Source: Eubacteriales bacterium
Lineage (GTDB): Bacteria > Bacillota_A > Clostridia > Christensenellales > Aristaeellaceae
Direction of reading: 5' to 3'
Assembly: GCA_030528845.1 (NCBI GenBank)
Contig: JAUMYC010000054.1
Coordinates: 1-12,991, forward strand
Length of the DNA stretch: 12,991 bases
Shown: one piece after another, positions 1-6,478 of the stretch
Numbering within the stretch: position 1 is the stretch's first letter
How the letters are laid out: every line of letters starts with the position of its first letter
Notes under the pieces: generated by a model
Databases searched by the model: none
Seen by the model: the letters and a program-made list of their open reading frames with translations, nothing else
Told to the model about the DNA's origin: nothing
Translations under genes and position numbers: made by a program

Positions 1-72
1 TTGGCAGCTACCCTATGTCAGTAGTTTTCATACTGTCTTATTGGAAGCTGCCTTGAGGCGGATTTCTATTTT
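1..72. other. Structured stretch downstream of the LacI-family gene
   Basis: This edge segment follows the stop codon of the minus-strand repressor. GGCAGCT at 3-9 and AGCTGCC at 46-52 are exact inverted repeats, and inside them CAGTA (19-23) and TACTG (31-35) form a second small stem. The nested stems could be part of a terminator or processing site for the repressor transcript. No T-run is visible inside the window and the left side is cut off, so the function is uncertain. Confidence 0.3.
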
Positions 73-1095
73 TTATAGCGCTTTGCAGCTGCTTCTTTCG
101 ACGATTCTGTGCGGAACGATGATCTTACTCGCCATCAGATTCGGGTTGTCTGCATGATTGGCGATCTGGCTGGCAGCCTCGTAGCCCAGCTGCAGGGAAT
201 TGACGTCCACGCTGGTCAGCTGGGGCGTGGTGAGCTGTGCGAGGAAAGAGTTGTTGAAGGAGATGATGGAAAGGTCGTCCGGGATAGACAGACCCATCTG
301 AATACAAATGCGCTCCAAGGCGACGGCAAGCAGGTCGTCGCTGACAACCACAGCGGTAGGGCGGTCTTCGCGCTGCAGCAAGGCTCGCAGCTTGTCCGTG
401 CTGCCCTCGCGCAGGCCATCCAGTTCCACGCAGTCCTCCTCGAGAACGGGCAGATTGTGCTGAAGCATCGAAAGCTGATAGCCGCTCTTGCGGTCTGCGG
501 AGAAAAGATAGGTATTGCCGCTGCTCAGATAGGCAATGCGCCTGTGGCCAAGGTCATACAGATAATCCGTCGCTTCGCGTCCGGCAAGCAGATTGTCGTT
601 GTCGATGCAGATTGTAGGCGTTTCGCTCTGGCTCGGCTTGCCGATGAGCACATACAAAAGGCCGTGCTCCACCAGGTATTCCACGACGGGATCGTTTTTC
701 TTGGAATACACGAGAATAAATCCGTCTGCCTGCCCGCTTGCGCGCACGTTGTCAAGCGCACACAGCACCTCGTGATCATCCCTGCCGGTGATGATCATGC
801 TGGCAGCGCCGTGCATGTTGCAGTACTTGCTTACGCCGCGGATCGCTTCCAGATAGAAGGAATTGTTATAGGTCTCCCGCTGAGAGGCCGGCAGAATAAT
901 GCCCATCATGCGGATAGCGCGGGATTCCTGCGCGGTGGCAGATGCCGGGCTGAGCTCATAACCCAGCTGCGCCATCGCCTTGCGCACACGCTCGCGCGTT
1001 TCTTTGCTGATGGAGGGATTGTCGTTGCATACGCGGGACACTGTAGAAGGGGAAACGCCTGCAAGAGAGGCGACGTCTTTGATCGTTACGGCCAT
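73..1095 (-). CDS. LacI-family transcriptional repressor, likely maltose regulator (MalR-like)
   Basis: A 340-residue protein of normal LacI/GalR length. Residues 1-25 (MAVTIKDVASLAGVSPSTVS and on) are the classic LacI helix-turn-helix. The hinge-helix region follows up to about residue 60. The rest is a periplasmic-binding-protein-like effector domain, with segments such as GHRRIAYLS and TAVVVSDDLLAVA typical of the family. I chose ATG at 1095 because AAGGAG lies 8 bases upstream; an in-frame GTG at 1104 would directly abut that ribosome site. The gene diverges from the maltose PTS operon, and TTTGCGnAAA palindromes sit between the two promoters, so control of both directions by this protein is likely. 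Its effector (maltose, maltose 6'-phosphate or a glucose-derived signal) cannot be read from sequence. The family call is firm; the maltose role is inferred from context. Confidence 0.94.
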   Translation of the reverse strand: MAVTIKDVASLAGVSPSTVSRVCNDNPSISKETRERVRKAMAQLGYELSPASATAQESRAIRMMGIILPASQRETYNNSFYLEAIRGVSKYCNMHGAASMIITGRDDHEVLCALDNVRASGQADGFILVYSKKNDPVVEYLVEHGLLYVLIGKPSQSETPTICIDNDNLLAGREATDYLYDLGHRRIAYLSSGNTYLFSADRKSGYQLSMLQHNLPVLEEDCVELDGLREGSTDKLRALLQREDRPTAVVVSDDLLAVALERICIQMGLSIPDDLSIISFNNSFLAQLTTPQLTSVDVNSLQLGYEAASQIANHADNPNLMASKIIVPHRIVERSSCKAL

Positions 1096-1119
1096 GTTGT
1101 TCACTCCTTATATGCGTCT

Positions 1120-1148
1120 ATTGTAGAGGAAAAAGCAGCTCTCGTCAA
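1120..1148 (-). promoter_or_regulatory. Promoter of the LacI-family gene
   Basis: On the minus strand a -35 box TTGACG (plus coordinates 1143-1148) is separated by 17 bases from a -10 box TACAAT (1120-1125). Each box matches the vegetative sigma factor consensus at five of six positions. Transcription would begin about 15-20 bases before the ATG at 1095, giving a very short leader. The upstream palindrome at 1165-1174 would let the repressor sense its own level. Confidence 0.72.
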
Positions 1149-1164
1149 GTGTGTTGCATGAAAA

Positions 1165-1174
1165 TTTGCGCAAA
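1165..1174. promoter_or_regulatory. Operator candidate 1 (TTTGCGCAAA)
   Basis: This is a perfect 10-base palindrome with a central CG, the usual shape of a LacI-family operator. It lies 17 bases upstream of the -35 box of the repressor promoter and about 117 bases (centre to centre, roughly 11 helical turns) from the next copy over the PTS promoter. Looping between the two is possible. The motif recurs three more times in this gap with one changed base each. Confidence 0.6.
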
Positions 1175-1273
1175 CAGCGTGCAAATGAGGGTGATATACT
1201 TGCGTACATGCCCAAATCCGAGCATGCGATCTTGATATTATGCAACAAAAATTGAAAATATTAGGAAAATTGT

Positions 1274-1302
1274 TTGCAAAATTTGCGTAAATGTATTATA
1301 TT
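1274..1302 (+). promoter_or_regulatory. Promoter of the maltose PTS operon
   Basis: A -35 box TTGCAA (1274-1279) and a -10 box TATATT (1297-1302) are separated by exactly 17 bases. The boxes match the vegetative consensus at four and five of six positions. The start point would be near 1309, giving a leader of about 65 bases. The -35 box overlaps the palindrome TTTGCAAA (1273-1280), the spacer contains TTTGCGTAAA, and the start point lies in TTTGCGGAAA, so a bound repressor would occlude polymerase. Confidence 0.7.
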
Positions 1303-1313
1303 ATTTGCGGAAA
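1282..1313. promoter_or_regulatory. Operator candidates 2 and 3 (TTTGCGTAAA, TTTGCGGAAA)
   Basis: TTTGCGTAAA (1282-1291) lies between the -35 and -10 boxes of the PTS promoter and TTTGCGGAAA (1304-1313) covers the expected start point. They are 22 bases apart, about two helical turns, so two repressor dimers would bind the same face of the helix. The position gives a direct repression mechanism. Assignment to the neighbouring LacI-family protein is inferred. Confidence 0.6.
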
Positions 1314-1336
1314 CTTAATGCAAATACAAATGCAAA

Positions 1337-1346
1337 ATTGCGCAAA
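1337..1346. promoter_or_regulatory. Operator candidate 4 (ATTGCGCAAA)
   Basis: This fourth copy, ATTGCGCAAA with core palindrome TTGCGCAA (1338-1345), lies inside the expected 5' leader of the PTS transcript, about 34 bases beyond the third copy. A repressor bound here would act as a roadblock or as a looping partner for the site at 1165-1174. Confidence 0.5.
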
Positions 1347-1372
1347 CAACAAAAAGACGAAGAGGTGTACGC

Positions 1373-3535
1373 ATGAACAACGAAAAGAAGGTCATCGCGC
1401 CGCTGAGCGGCAAGGTGATCGCACTGAGCGAAGTGCCTGACGAGGTCTTCTCCCAGAAGGTTCTGGGCGACGGCGCCGCTATCATCCCGGAAGACGGAAA
1501 GATCGTAAGCCCTGTAAACGGCGAAGTTTCCACCGTATCTGAAACGCTGCATGCCTATGGCTTCACCAGCGACGACGGCCTTGAGATTCTGGTGCACGTA
1601 GGCATCGACTCTGTTGCGCTCAAGGGCGCGGGCTTCACCGCTCATGTCAAGGAGGGCGACAAGGTGAAGGCTGGCGATCTGGTCGCCGAGGTCGATCTGG
1701 ATGTGCTGAAAAAGAACAACATCCCGACCATCACGCCGGTGCTGGTGTGCGACGGCGCGGACGAGCTGGTGATGACCGCTGCTACGGGCAGCGTCACTGC
1801 GGGCAAGAGCGTTGTGCTCACCCTTGGCGAGGCGAAGCAGGAAGAGACTGCGCCGGCTGCCGTGCAGGAAACCGTCGAAGAGAAGAAGGAAAAGAAGAGC
1901 TTCATCAACTTTGACTTCCTGCAGAAGCTGGGCAAGGTGCTCATGACCGTCATTGCGGTCATGCCCGCTGCCGGCATGATGCTCTCCATCGGTAAGCTGA
2001 TCCAGATGATGGGCGCAGATATTTCGATCCTGATGACCATCGGCTCCACGATGGAAAACATCGGCTGGGCCATCATCACCAATCTGCACATCCTCTTCGC
2101 TGCAGCGATCGGCGGCAGCTGGGCCAAGGAGCGCGCGGGCGGCGCGTTTGCGGCCGTGATCGCGTTCATCCTCATCAACCGCATCACCGGCGCGGTGTTC
2201 GGCGTGACCACCGATATGCTGGCGGACAGCAGCGCGGTCGTATACTCCTTCTTCGGTCAGGAGATGCTGGTTGGCAACTACTTCACCAACATCCTCGGCT
2301 CCCCGGCGCTCAACATGGGCGTGTTCATCGGCATCATCGCGGGCTTTGTCGGCGGCGTGGTCTACAACAAGTTCTACAACTTCCGCAAGCTGCCGGACGC
2401 CCTCGCCTTCTTCAACGGAAAGCGCTTCGTGCCGATGGCGGTCATCGCGTACTCCGTTGTCATCTCCCTGATCATGGCTGTTGTCTGGCCGCTGATCCAG
2501 ACCGGCATCAATAACTTCGGCGTGTGGATCGCCAATTCCGCGGATACCGCGCCGGTGCTCGCTCCCTTCATCTACGGTACCCTCGAGCGTCTGCTGCTGC
2601 CCTTCGGTCTGCATCACATGCTCACCATCCCGATGAACTACACCTCCTTCGGCGGCACCTACATGATCCAGACCGGCATCAATGCGGGCGCTGAGGTCTT
2701 CGGCCAGGATCCGCTGTGGCTTGCCTGGGTCACCGACCTGATCAACTTCAAGGACGCCGGCAACATGGCGGCCTATGACAATCTGCTCGCCACCGTCATC
2801 CCGGCCCGCTTCAAGGTTGGCCAGATGATCGGCGCGACCGGCCTGCTGCTGGGCGTGGCGCTGGCGATGTATCGCCGCGTGGACGCTGACAAGCGCGCCA
2901 AGTACCGCTCCATGTTCGTCTCCACTGCGCTGGCTGTGTTCCTCACCGGCGTCACCGAGCCGATCGAGTTCATGTTCATGTTCTGCGCACTGCCGCTGTA
3001 CATCGTCTACGCCATCCTGCAGGGCTGCGCGTTCGCGATGGCGGGCCTGATGGATCTGCGCCTGCATTCCTTTGGCAATCTCGAGTTCCTCACCCGCGTG
3101 CCGATGAGCCTGAAGGCGGGCCTTGGCATGGACATCGTCAACTTCCTGATCTGCTGCGTCGCGTTCCTGGCGATCGGCTATGCGGTGGGCTATATCATGA
3201 TCGGCAAGCTGAAGCTGGCCACCCCGGGCCGTCTGGGCAATTACACCGACGAGGGCGCTTCTGAAGAACCTGTTGAAAACAAGATCGTCGGCGCCGGAAA
3301 TGGCAGCCAGGCCGAACGCATCATCGCGCTGCTGGGCGGCCGCGAGAACATCACGCTGGTGGACGCCTGCATGACCCGTCTTCGTGTGACCGTCAAGGAT
3401 ACTGCCAAGGTGGCGGAACTGGCTGCATGGAAGGCCGAGGGCGCGCTGAGCCTGCTCATCAAGGACGGCGGCATTCAGGCTGTCTACGGTCCGAAGGCGG
3501 ACGTGCTCAAGTCCGACATCAACGACATTCTGTAA
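1373..3535 (+). CDS. PTS permease, glucose/maltose superfamily, fused IIA-IIC-IIB (probable maltose transporter)
   Basis: A 720-residue membrane protein that imports a sugar while phosphorylating it. Residues 1-152 are a glucose-type IIA domain with the phosphorylated histidine in ILVHVGID (His75) and the supporting His60. A charged Glu/Lys linker spans about 153-186. IIC, the membrane channel, spans about 187-615, with the family motif GVTEPIEF (Glu529) and the segment FGLHHMLTIPMNYT, which suggests the maltose/MalX branch rather than glucose PtsG. IIB is about 645-720, with the phosphorylated cysteine in VDACMTRLRV (Cys666). GAAGAGGTG precedes the ATG by a few bases. The gene opens the operon, and the MapP-like phosphatase next to it is the strongest pointer to maltose. 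The A-C-B order differs from the more familiar C-B-A or B-C-A. Trehalose or glucose as substrate cannot be excluded. Confidence 0.92.
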   Translation: MNNEKKVIAPLSGKVIALSEVPDEVFSQKVLGDGAAIIPEDGKIVSPVNGEVSTVSETLHAYGFTSDDGLEILVHVGIDSVALKGAGFTAHVKEGDKVKAGDLVAEVDLDVLKKNNIPTITPVLVCDGADELVMTAATGSVTAGKSVVLTLGEAKQEETAPAAVQETVEEKKEKKSFINFDFLQKLGKVLMTVIAVMPAAGMMLSIGKLIQMMGADISILMTIGSTMENIGWAIITNLHILFAAAIGGSWAKERAGGAFAAVIAFILINRITGAVFGVTTDMLADSSAVVYSFFGQEMLVGNYFTNILGSPALNMGVFIGIIAGFVGGVVYNKFYNFRKLPDALAFFNGKRFVPMAVIAYSVVISLIMAVVWPLIQTGINNFGVWIANSADTAPVLAPFIYGTLERLLLPFGLHHMLTIPMNYTSFGGTYMIQTGINAGAEVFGQDPLWLAWVTDLINFKDAGNMAAYDNLLATVIPARFKVGQMIGATGLLLGVALAMYRRVDADKRAKYRSMFVSTALAVFLTGVTEPIEFMFMFCALPLYIVYAILQGCAFAMAGLMDLRLHSFGNLEFLTRVPMSLKAGLGMDIVNFLICCVAFLAIGYAVGYIMIGKLKLATPGRLGNYTDEGASEEPVENKIVGAGNGSQAERIIALLGGRENITLVDACMTRLRVTVKDTAKVAELAAWKAEGALSLLIKDGGIQAVYGPKADVLKSDINDIL

Positions 3536-3545
3536 GCGTCCCCCT

Positions 3546-3600
3546 GCCTTTGCATAGGAAGAAGGCTTCCCCTTCGCCTTCTTCCTGTGCAGGGCGTTTT
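3546..3600 (+). terminator. Hairpin between permease and mapP, likely partial terminator
   Basis: GCATAGGAAGAAGGC (3552-3566) pairs with GCCTTCTTCCTGTGC (3576-3590) in a 15-base stem with one G-T pair and a 9-base loop; flanking bases can extend it. It ends in AGGGCGTTTT, a short T-run. Placed inside the operon, it would reduce read-through into mapP or protect the 3' end of the permease message. Only four Ts argue for partial termination. Confidence 0.6.
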
Positions 3601-3617
3601 AGAAAGAGAAGGATCGT

Positions 3618-4466
3618 ATGAAACTCCTGACACTCAACACGCACAGCCTTCAGGAAGAAAACTATGCTGAGAAGCTGGAATGGTTTATCGATCGCATTCT
3701 GACTGAGCAGCCGGACGTCATCGCTTTGCAGGAGGTCAACCAGACCATCAGCGCGCCTAAAGCGCCGCCGCATATGCACAGAGGGCTGATGCAGCTCTCC
3801 CGCGGCGTGCCGCTGCGCGAGGATAATCACGCTGCGGTGATTGCCAAGCGGCTGCATGCCGTAGGCATTCCCGTTTCGTGGGCATGGCAGCCGATCAAGA
3901 TCGGCTACGGCAAGTACGACGAGGGTCTGGCGATTCTCTGTCTGAATCACAAAATCCGGCATGCAGAGGCATTCCGCATCAGCAGCGTGGACGAGTACAC
4001 CAACTGGAAGACGCGCAAGGTGCTCGGCGTGCAGCTGGAGGACATGGACGACTGGTTTTACACCGTGCACATGGGCTGGTGGAACGACAGCGAAGAGCCC
4101 TTCCGCCATCAGTGGAAGACGCTGAGCCGAATGCTTTTTGAAAAGCAGAAGAAAGCGCCGGTCTGGCTGATGGGCGATTTCAACGGCCCTGCCGAGGTAC
4201 GTCATGAAAGCTATGATCTGATCGATAGAAGCGGATGGCTGGATACCTATCTGCTTGCCCGCGAGAAAGACGGCGGTATGACCGTGCGCGGCGTCATCGA
4301 CGGCTGGCGCGACAAGATTGCCGAGCCGGAGAAGCTCGAGGGCATGCGCATCGATCAGATCTGGTGCAGCCACAGCGTGCCGGTCCTGTCTTCAAAGGTC
4401 ATTTTCAATGGGGAAAACGGTCCTGTCGTCTCCGATCACTTTGGCATCGAGATTGAAACCCCGTAA
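3618..4466 (+). CDS. mapP: Maltose 6'-phosphate phosphatase (MapP-like), EEP superfamily
   Basis: A 282-residue soluble protein of the endonuclease/exonuclease/phosphatase fold. Visible motifs are LLTLNTHS (Asn7), DVIALQEV (Glu39), HMGWWND (His151), LMGDFNG (Asp187, Asn189), RIDQIW and the terminal SDHFG (Asp273, His274), which together form the metal-dependent active site. Databases often label such proteins endonuclease or hydrolase. In Enterococcus faecalis a member next to a maltose PTS gene, MapP, dephosphorylates maltose 6'-phosphate to maltose. The position here, directly after a maltose-type permease and before MalQ, fits that role, because MalQ needs unphosphorylated maltose. A GAAGGA ribosome site precedes the ATG. 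The superfamily is certain; the exact substrate is inferred. Confidence 0.85.
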   Translation: MKLLTLNTHSLQEENYAEKLEWFIDRILTEQPDVIALQEVNQTISAPKAPPHMHRGLMQLSRGVPLREDNHAAVIAKRLHAVGIPVSWAWQPIKIGYGKYDEGLAILCLNHKIRHAEAFRISSVDEYTNWKTRKVLGVQLEDMDDWFYTVHMGWWNDSEEPFRHQWKTLSRMLFEKQKKAPVWLMGDFNGPAEVRHESYDLIDRSGWLDTYLLAREKDGGMTVRGVIDGWRDKIAEPEKLEGMRIDQIWCSHSVPVLSSKVIFNGENGPVVSDHFGIEIETP

Positions 4467-4493
4467 ACGCAAATCGAAAGGAGCGTATCCGCC

Positions 4494-6044
4494 ATGAGCA
4501 GATCCGCCGGTGTTCTTCTCTCCATCACAAGCCTGCCGTCAAAATACGGCATCGGCTGCTTTGACAAGGCCGCTTATGACTTTGTCGATTATCTCAGGGA
4601 TGCAGGCCAGACCTTCTGGCAGATCCTGCCCCTGTGCCCGACCAGCTACGGCGATTCGCCGTATCAGTCCTTTTCCACCTTCGCCGGCAACCCGTATTTC
4701 ATCAGTTTGGACAAGCTGATCGAGGAGGGCGTACTCACGCGCGAGGAATGCGATAGCTGCGACTTCGGCAGCGATGCGCAGGATATCGATTACGAAAAGC
4801 TCTACAATGTGCGCTATCCGCTGCTGCGCAAGGCCTATGAGCGCGCGGATATCAGCCGTGACAGCGAGTATCAGCGTTTTGTCAGCGAAAACAGCTGGTG
4901 GCTTGCCGATTATGCGCTGTTCATGGCGCTCAAGAATTTCTTCGGCGGCAAGTGCTGGTATGAATGGCCGGAGGATATCCGCCTGCGCTGGGGCTACGCG
5001 CTGGATTACTACCGCCGCGAGCTCTACTTTGATATCGAGTTCCAGCAGTATCTGCAGTTCAAGTTCAGCCAGCAGTATCGCGCGCTCAAGGCCTATGCCA
5101 ACGCAAACGGCGTCAAGATCATCGGCGATATCCCGATCTATGTCGCCATGGACAGCGCGGATACCTGGGCGCATCCGGAGCTGTTCCAGCTCGATGGTAA
5201 TAACATGCCCACCGCTGTGGCCGGCTGCCCGCCGGATGGTTTCTCGGCGGATGGCCAGCTCTGGGGCAATCCGCTTTACCGCTGGGACTATCACAAGCAG
5301 ACCGGCTACAGCTGGTGGATGAGCCGTCTGTGGTATTGCTACCAGCTTTATGATGTGACGCGCATCGATCACTTCCGCGGCTTTGACGAGTATTTCTCCA
5401 TCCCCTCAGGCAGCGAGAATGCCAAGACGGGCCACTGGGAAAAGGGCCCGGGCATTGATCTGTTCCGCTGTGCGCAGTGGAACCTCGGCTGGCATGAAGT
5501 CATTGCCGAAGATTTGGGCTATGTGACGGACACCGTGCGTCAGCTTGTGCGCGAGAGCGGCTTCCCGGGCATGAAGGTGCTCGAGTTTGCGTTTGATTCC
5601 CGCGATTCCGGCTCTGCCAACGATTATCTGCCGCACAACTACGTGGAAAACAGCGTTGCTTATACCGGCACGCATGACAACGAGACGGTTTCCGGCTGGC
5701 TGGATTCCATCACCGAGGAAGAGCTTGAGATGGCCCGCCGCTATCTCTATGACATGAATACCCCCAAAGAGGAGCTCTATAAGCCCTTCATCGCCGCAGC
5801 GATGCGATCCAATGCCAAGTATTGCATCGTGCCGATGCAGGACTGGCTTGGCCTTGACAACAGCTGCCGCATGAACAAGCCGTCCACCATCGGTGCCAAC
5901 TGGCGCTGGCGCGTGACGAAGCAGCAGCTGACGAAGGTACTGTTGACGGACATGCTGGACATGACCAAGTGCTATGGCCGCATGAACTGGGAAGCTTATC
6001 ATTTGCTGAAAAAGCAGGAGGAGAATAAACATGAAGAAGTTTAA
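4494..6044 (+). CDS. malQ: 4-alpha-glucanotransferase (amylomaltase, GH77)
   Basis: A 516-residue cytoplasmic enzyme of usual GH77 length. It transfers glucosyl chains between maltodextrins, so maltose becomes glucose plus longer chains. Catalytic residues are visible: nucleophile Asp292 in TRIDHFRGF, acid/base Glu339 in VIAEDLG and the third acid Asp395 in TGTHDNET, close to the numbering known for the Thermus enzyme. The N-terminus GVLLSITSLPSKYGIG and the DSPYQSFSTFAGNPYFI segment are also diagnostic. AAAGGAG lies 10 bases before the ATG and mapP ends only 27 bases upstream. Its last 14 bases overlap the HPr gene, which suggests translational coupling. It takes the place of the maltose phosphorylase that follows MapP in enterococci. 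Confidence 0.97.
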   Translation: MSRSAGVLLSITSLPSKYGIGCFDKAAYDFVDYLRDAGQTFWQILPLCPTSYGDSPYQSFSTFAGNPYFISLDKLIEEGVLTREECDSCDFGSDAQDIDYEKLYNVRYPLLRKAYERADISRDSEYQRFVSENSWWLADYALFMALKNFFGGKCWYEWPEDIRLRWGYALDYYRRELYFDIEFQQYLQFKFSQQYRALKAYANANGVKIIGDIPIYVAMDSADTWAHPELFQLDGNNMPTAVAGCPPDGFSADGQLWGNPLYRWDYHKQTGYSWWMSRLWYCYQLYDVTRIDHFRGFDEYFSIPSGSENAKTGHWEKGPGIDLFRCAQWNLGWHEVIAEDLGYVTDTVRQLVRESGFPGMKVLEFAFDSRDSGSANDYLPHNYVENSVAYTGTHDNETVSGWLDSITEEELEMARRYLYDMNTPKEELYKPFIAAAMRSNAKYCIVPMQDWLGLDNSCRMNKPSTIGANWRWRVTKQQLTKVLLTDMLDMTKCYGRMNWEAYHLLKKQEENKHEEV

Positions 6045-6291
6045 CTACACCATCACCGATAAGCTTGGCATTCATGCCCGTTCGGCCGGCATGCTGGCCA
6101 AGGCCGCCAAGATGTATGCTGACACGGAGGTGACAATTACCTGCAATGGCAAGACTGCCAAGGCGAGCCAGCTGATGAAGGTGATGAGCCTGGGCGTGAA
6201 GCAGGGGCATACTGTCACGGTTACGGCGGAAGGCATTCACGAAGAAGCGGCGATTGCTGCCATGGACGGTTTTTTCACGTCCAATCTGTAA
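6031..6291 (+). CDS. ptsH: PTS phosphocarrier protein HPr
   Basis: An 86-residue HPr that carries phosphate from Enzyme I to the IIA domain. His15 in GIHARS is the phosphorylated residue. Two positions differ from the classic Firmicute protein. The proline after HAR is serine (Ser18). When the strong anchor VMSLGV is aligned with Bacillus subtilis HPr, the regulatory Ser46 position is Gln47; a serine sits one residue earlier, and there is a one-residue insertion before the NGK turn. This protein may therefore not be a substrate of HPr kinase. The start codon lies inside the end of malQ, with AGGAGGAG upstream, so translation is probably coupled. It is unknown whether the genome has another HPr. 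Confidence 0.95.
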   Translation: MKKFNYTITDKLGIHARSAGMLAKAAKMYADTEVTITCNGKTAKASQLMKVMSLGVKQGHTVTVTAEGIHEEAAIAAMDGFFTSNL

Positions 6292-6478
6292 CACGGACAT
6301 CCGCTTGCTCGGGAAAGCGGTTTCCGATATACACCTCTTTTCTTGATCCGCAGCACAGAGCAGGAATCCCCCTTCTCTGCTCTGTGCTGTGGAATCCGTA
6401 ATCGCATGCGTTTATTCAGGCATGATTTGCATAAACGCATGCGATTGAAACACATTAGACCATTCGGGGAGGAAAAAC
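6292..6478 (+). promoter_or_regulatory. ptsH-ptsI gap with three successive hairpins
   Basis: This 187-base gap is unusually long for the operon. It holds a weak stem, CCGCTT/AAGCGG (6301-6320); a 17-base stem with one G-T pair (6347-6363 with 6377-6393, 13-base loop); and an exact 16-base inverted repeat, AATCGCATGCGTTTAT at 6400-6415 with its complement at 6431-6446 (15-base loop). Neither large hairpin is followed by a T-run, so simple termination is unlikely. RNA processing, protection of message ends, or an operator-like palindrome are alternatives. A poor promoter-like pair (TTGCTC at 6305, TATACA at 6328, 17-base spacing) could make the large hairpins a leader for ptsI, but the match is weak. 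The ribosome site GGGGAGG for ptsI closes the gap. Confidence 0.6.

Noticed and set aside
109..1161. 350-codon plus-strand open frame opposite the LacI-family gene
   Set aside because: It is the mirror of a clear LacI-family protein, has no family resemblance and no ribosome site; open antisense frames are common in GC-rich genes.
1200..1272. Possible catabolite-response (cre) element upstream of the PTS promoter
   Set aside because: No stretch matched the CcpA consensus well enough; the T/G/C-rich palindromes are better explained as LacI-family operators.
1301..3067. 588-codon minus-strand frame, rich in His, Asp and Arg
   Set aside because: It is antisense to the permease; its composition is the usual reverse-frame artefact and no domain is recognisable.
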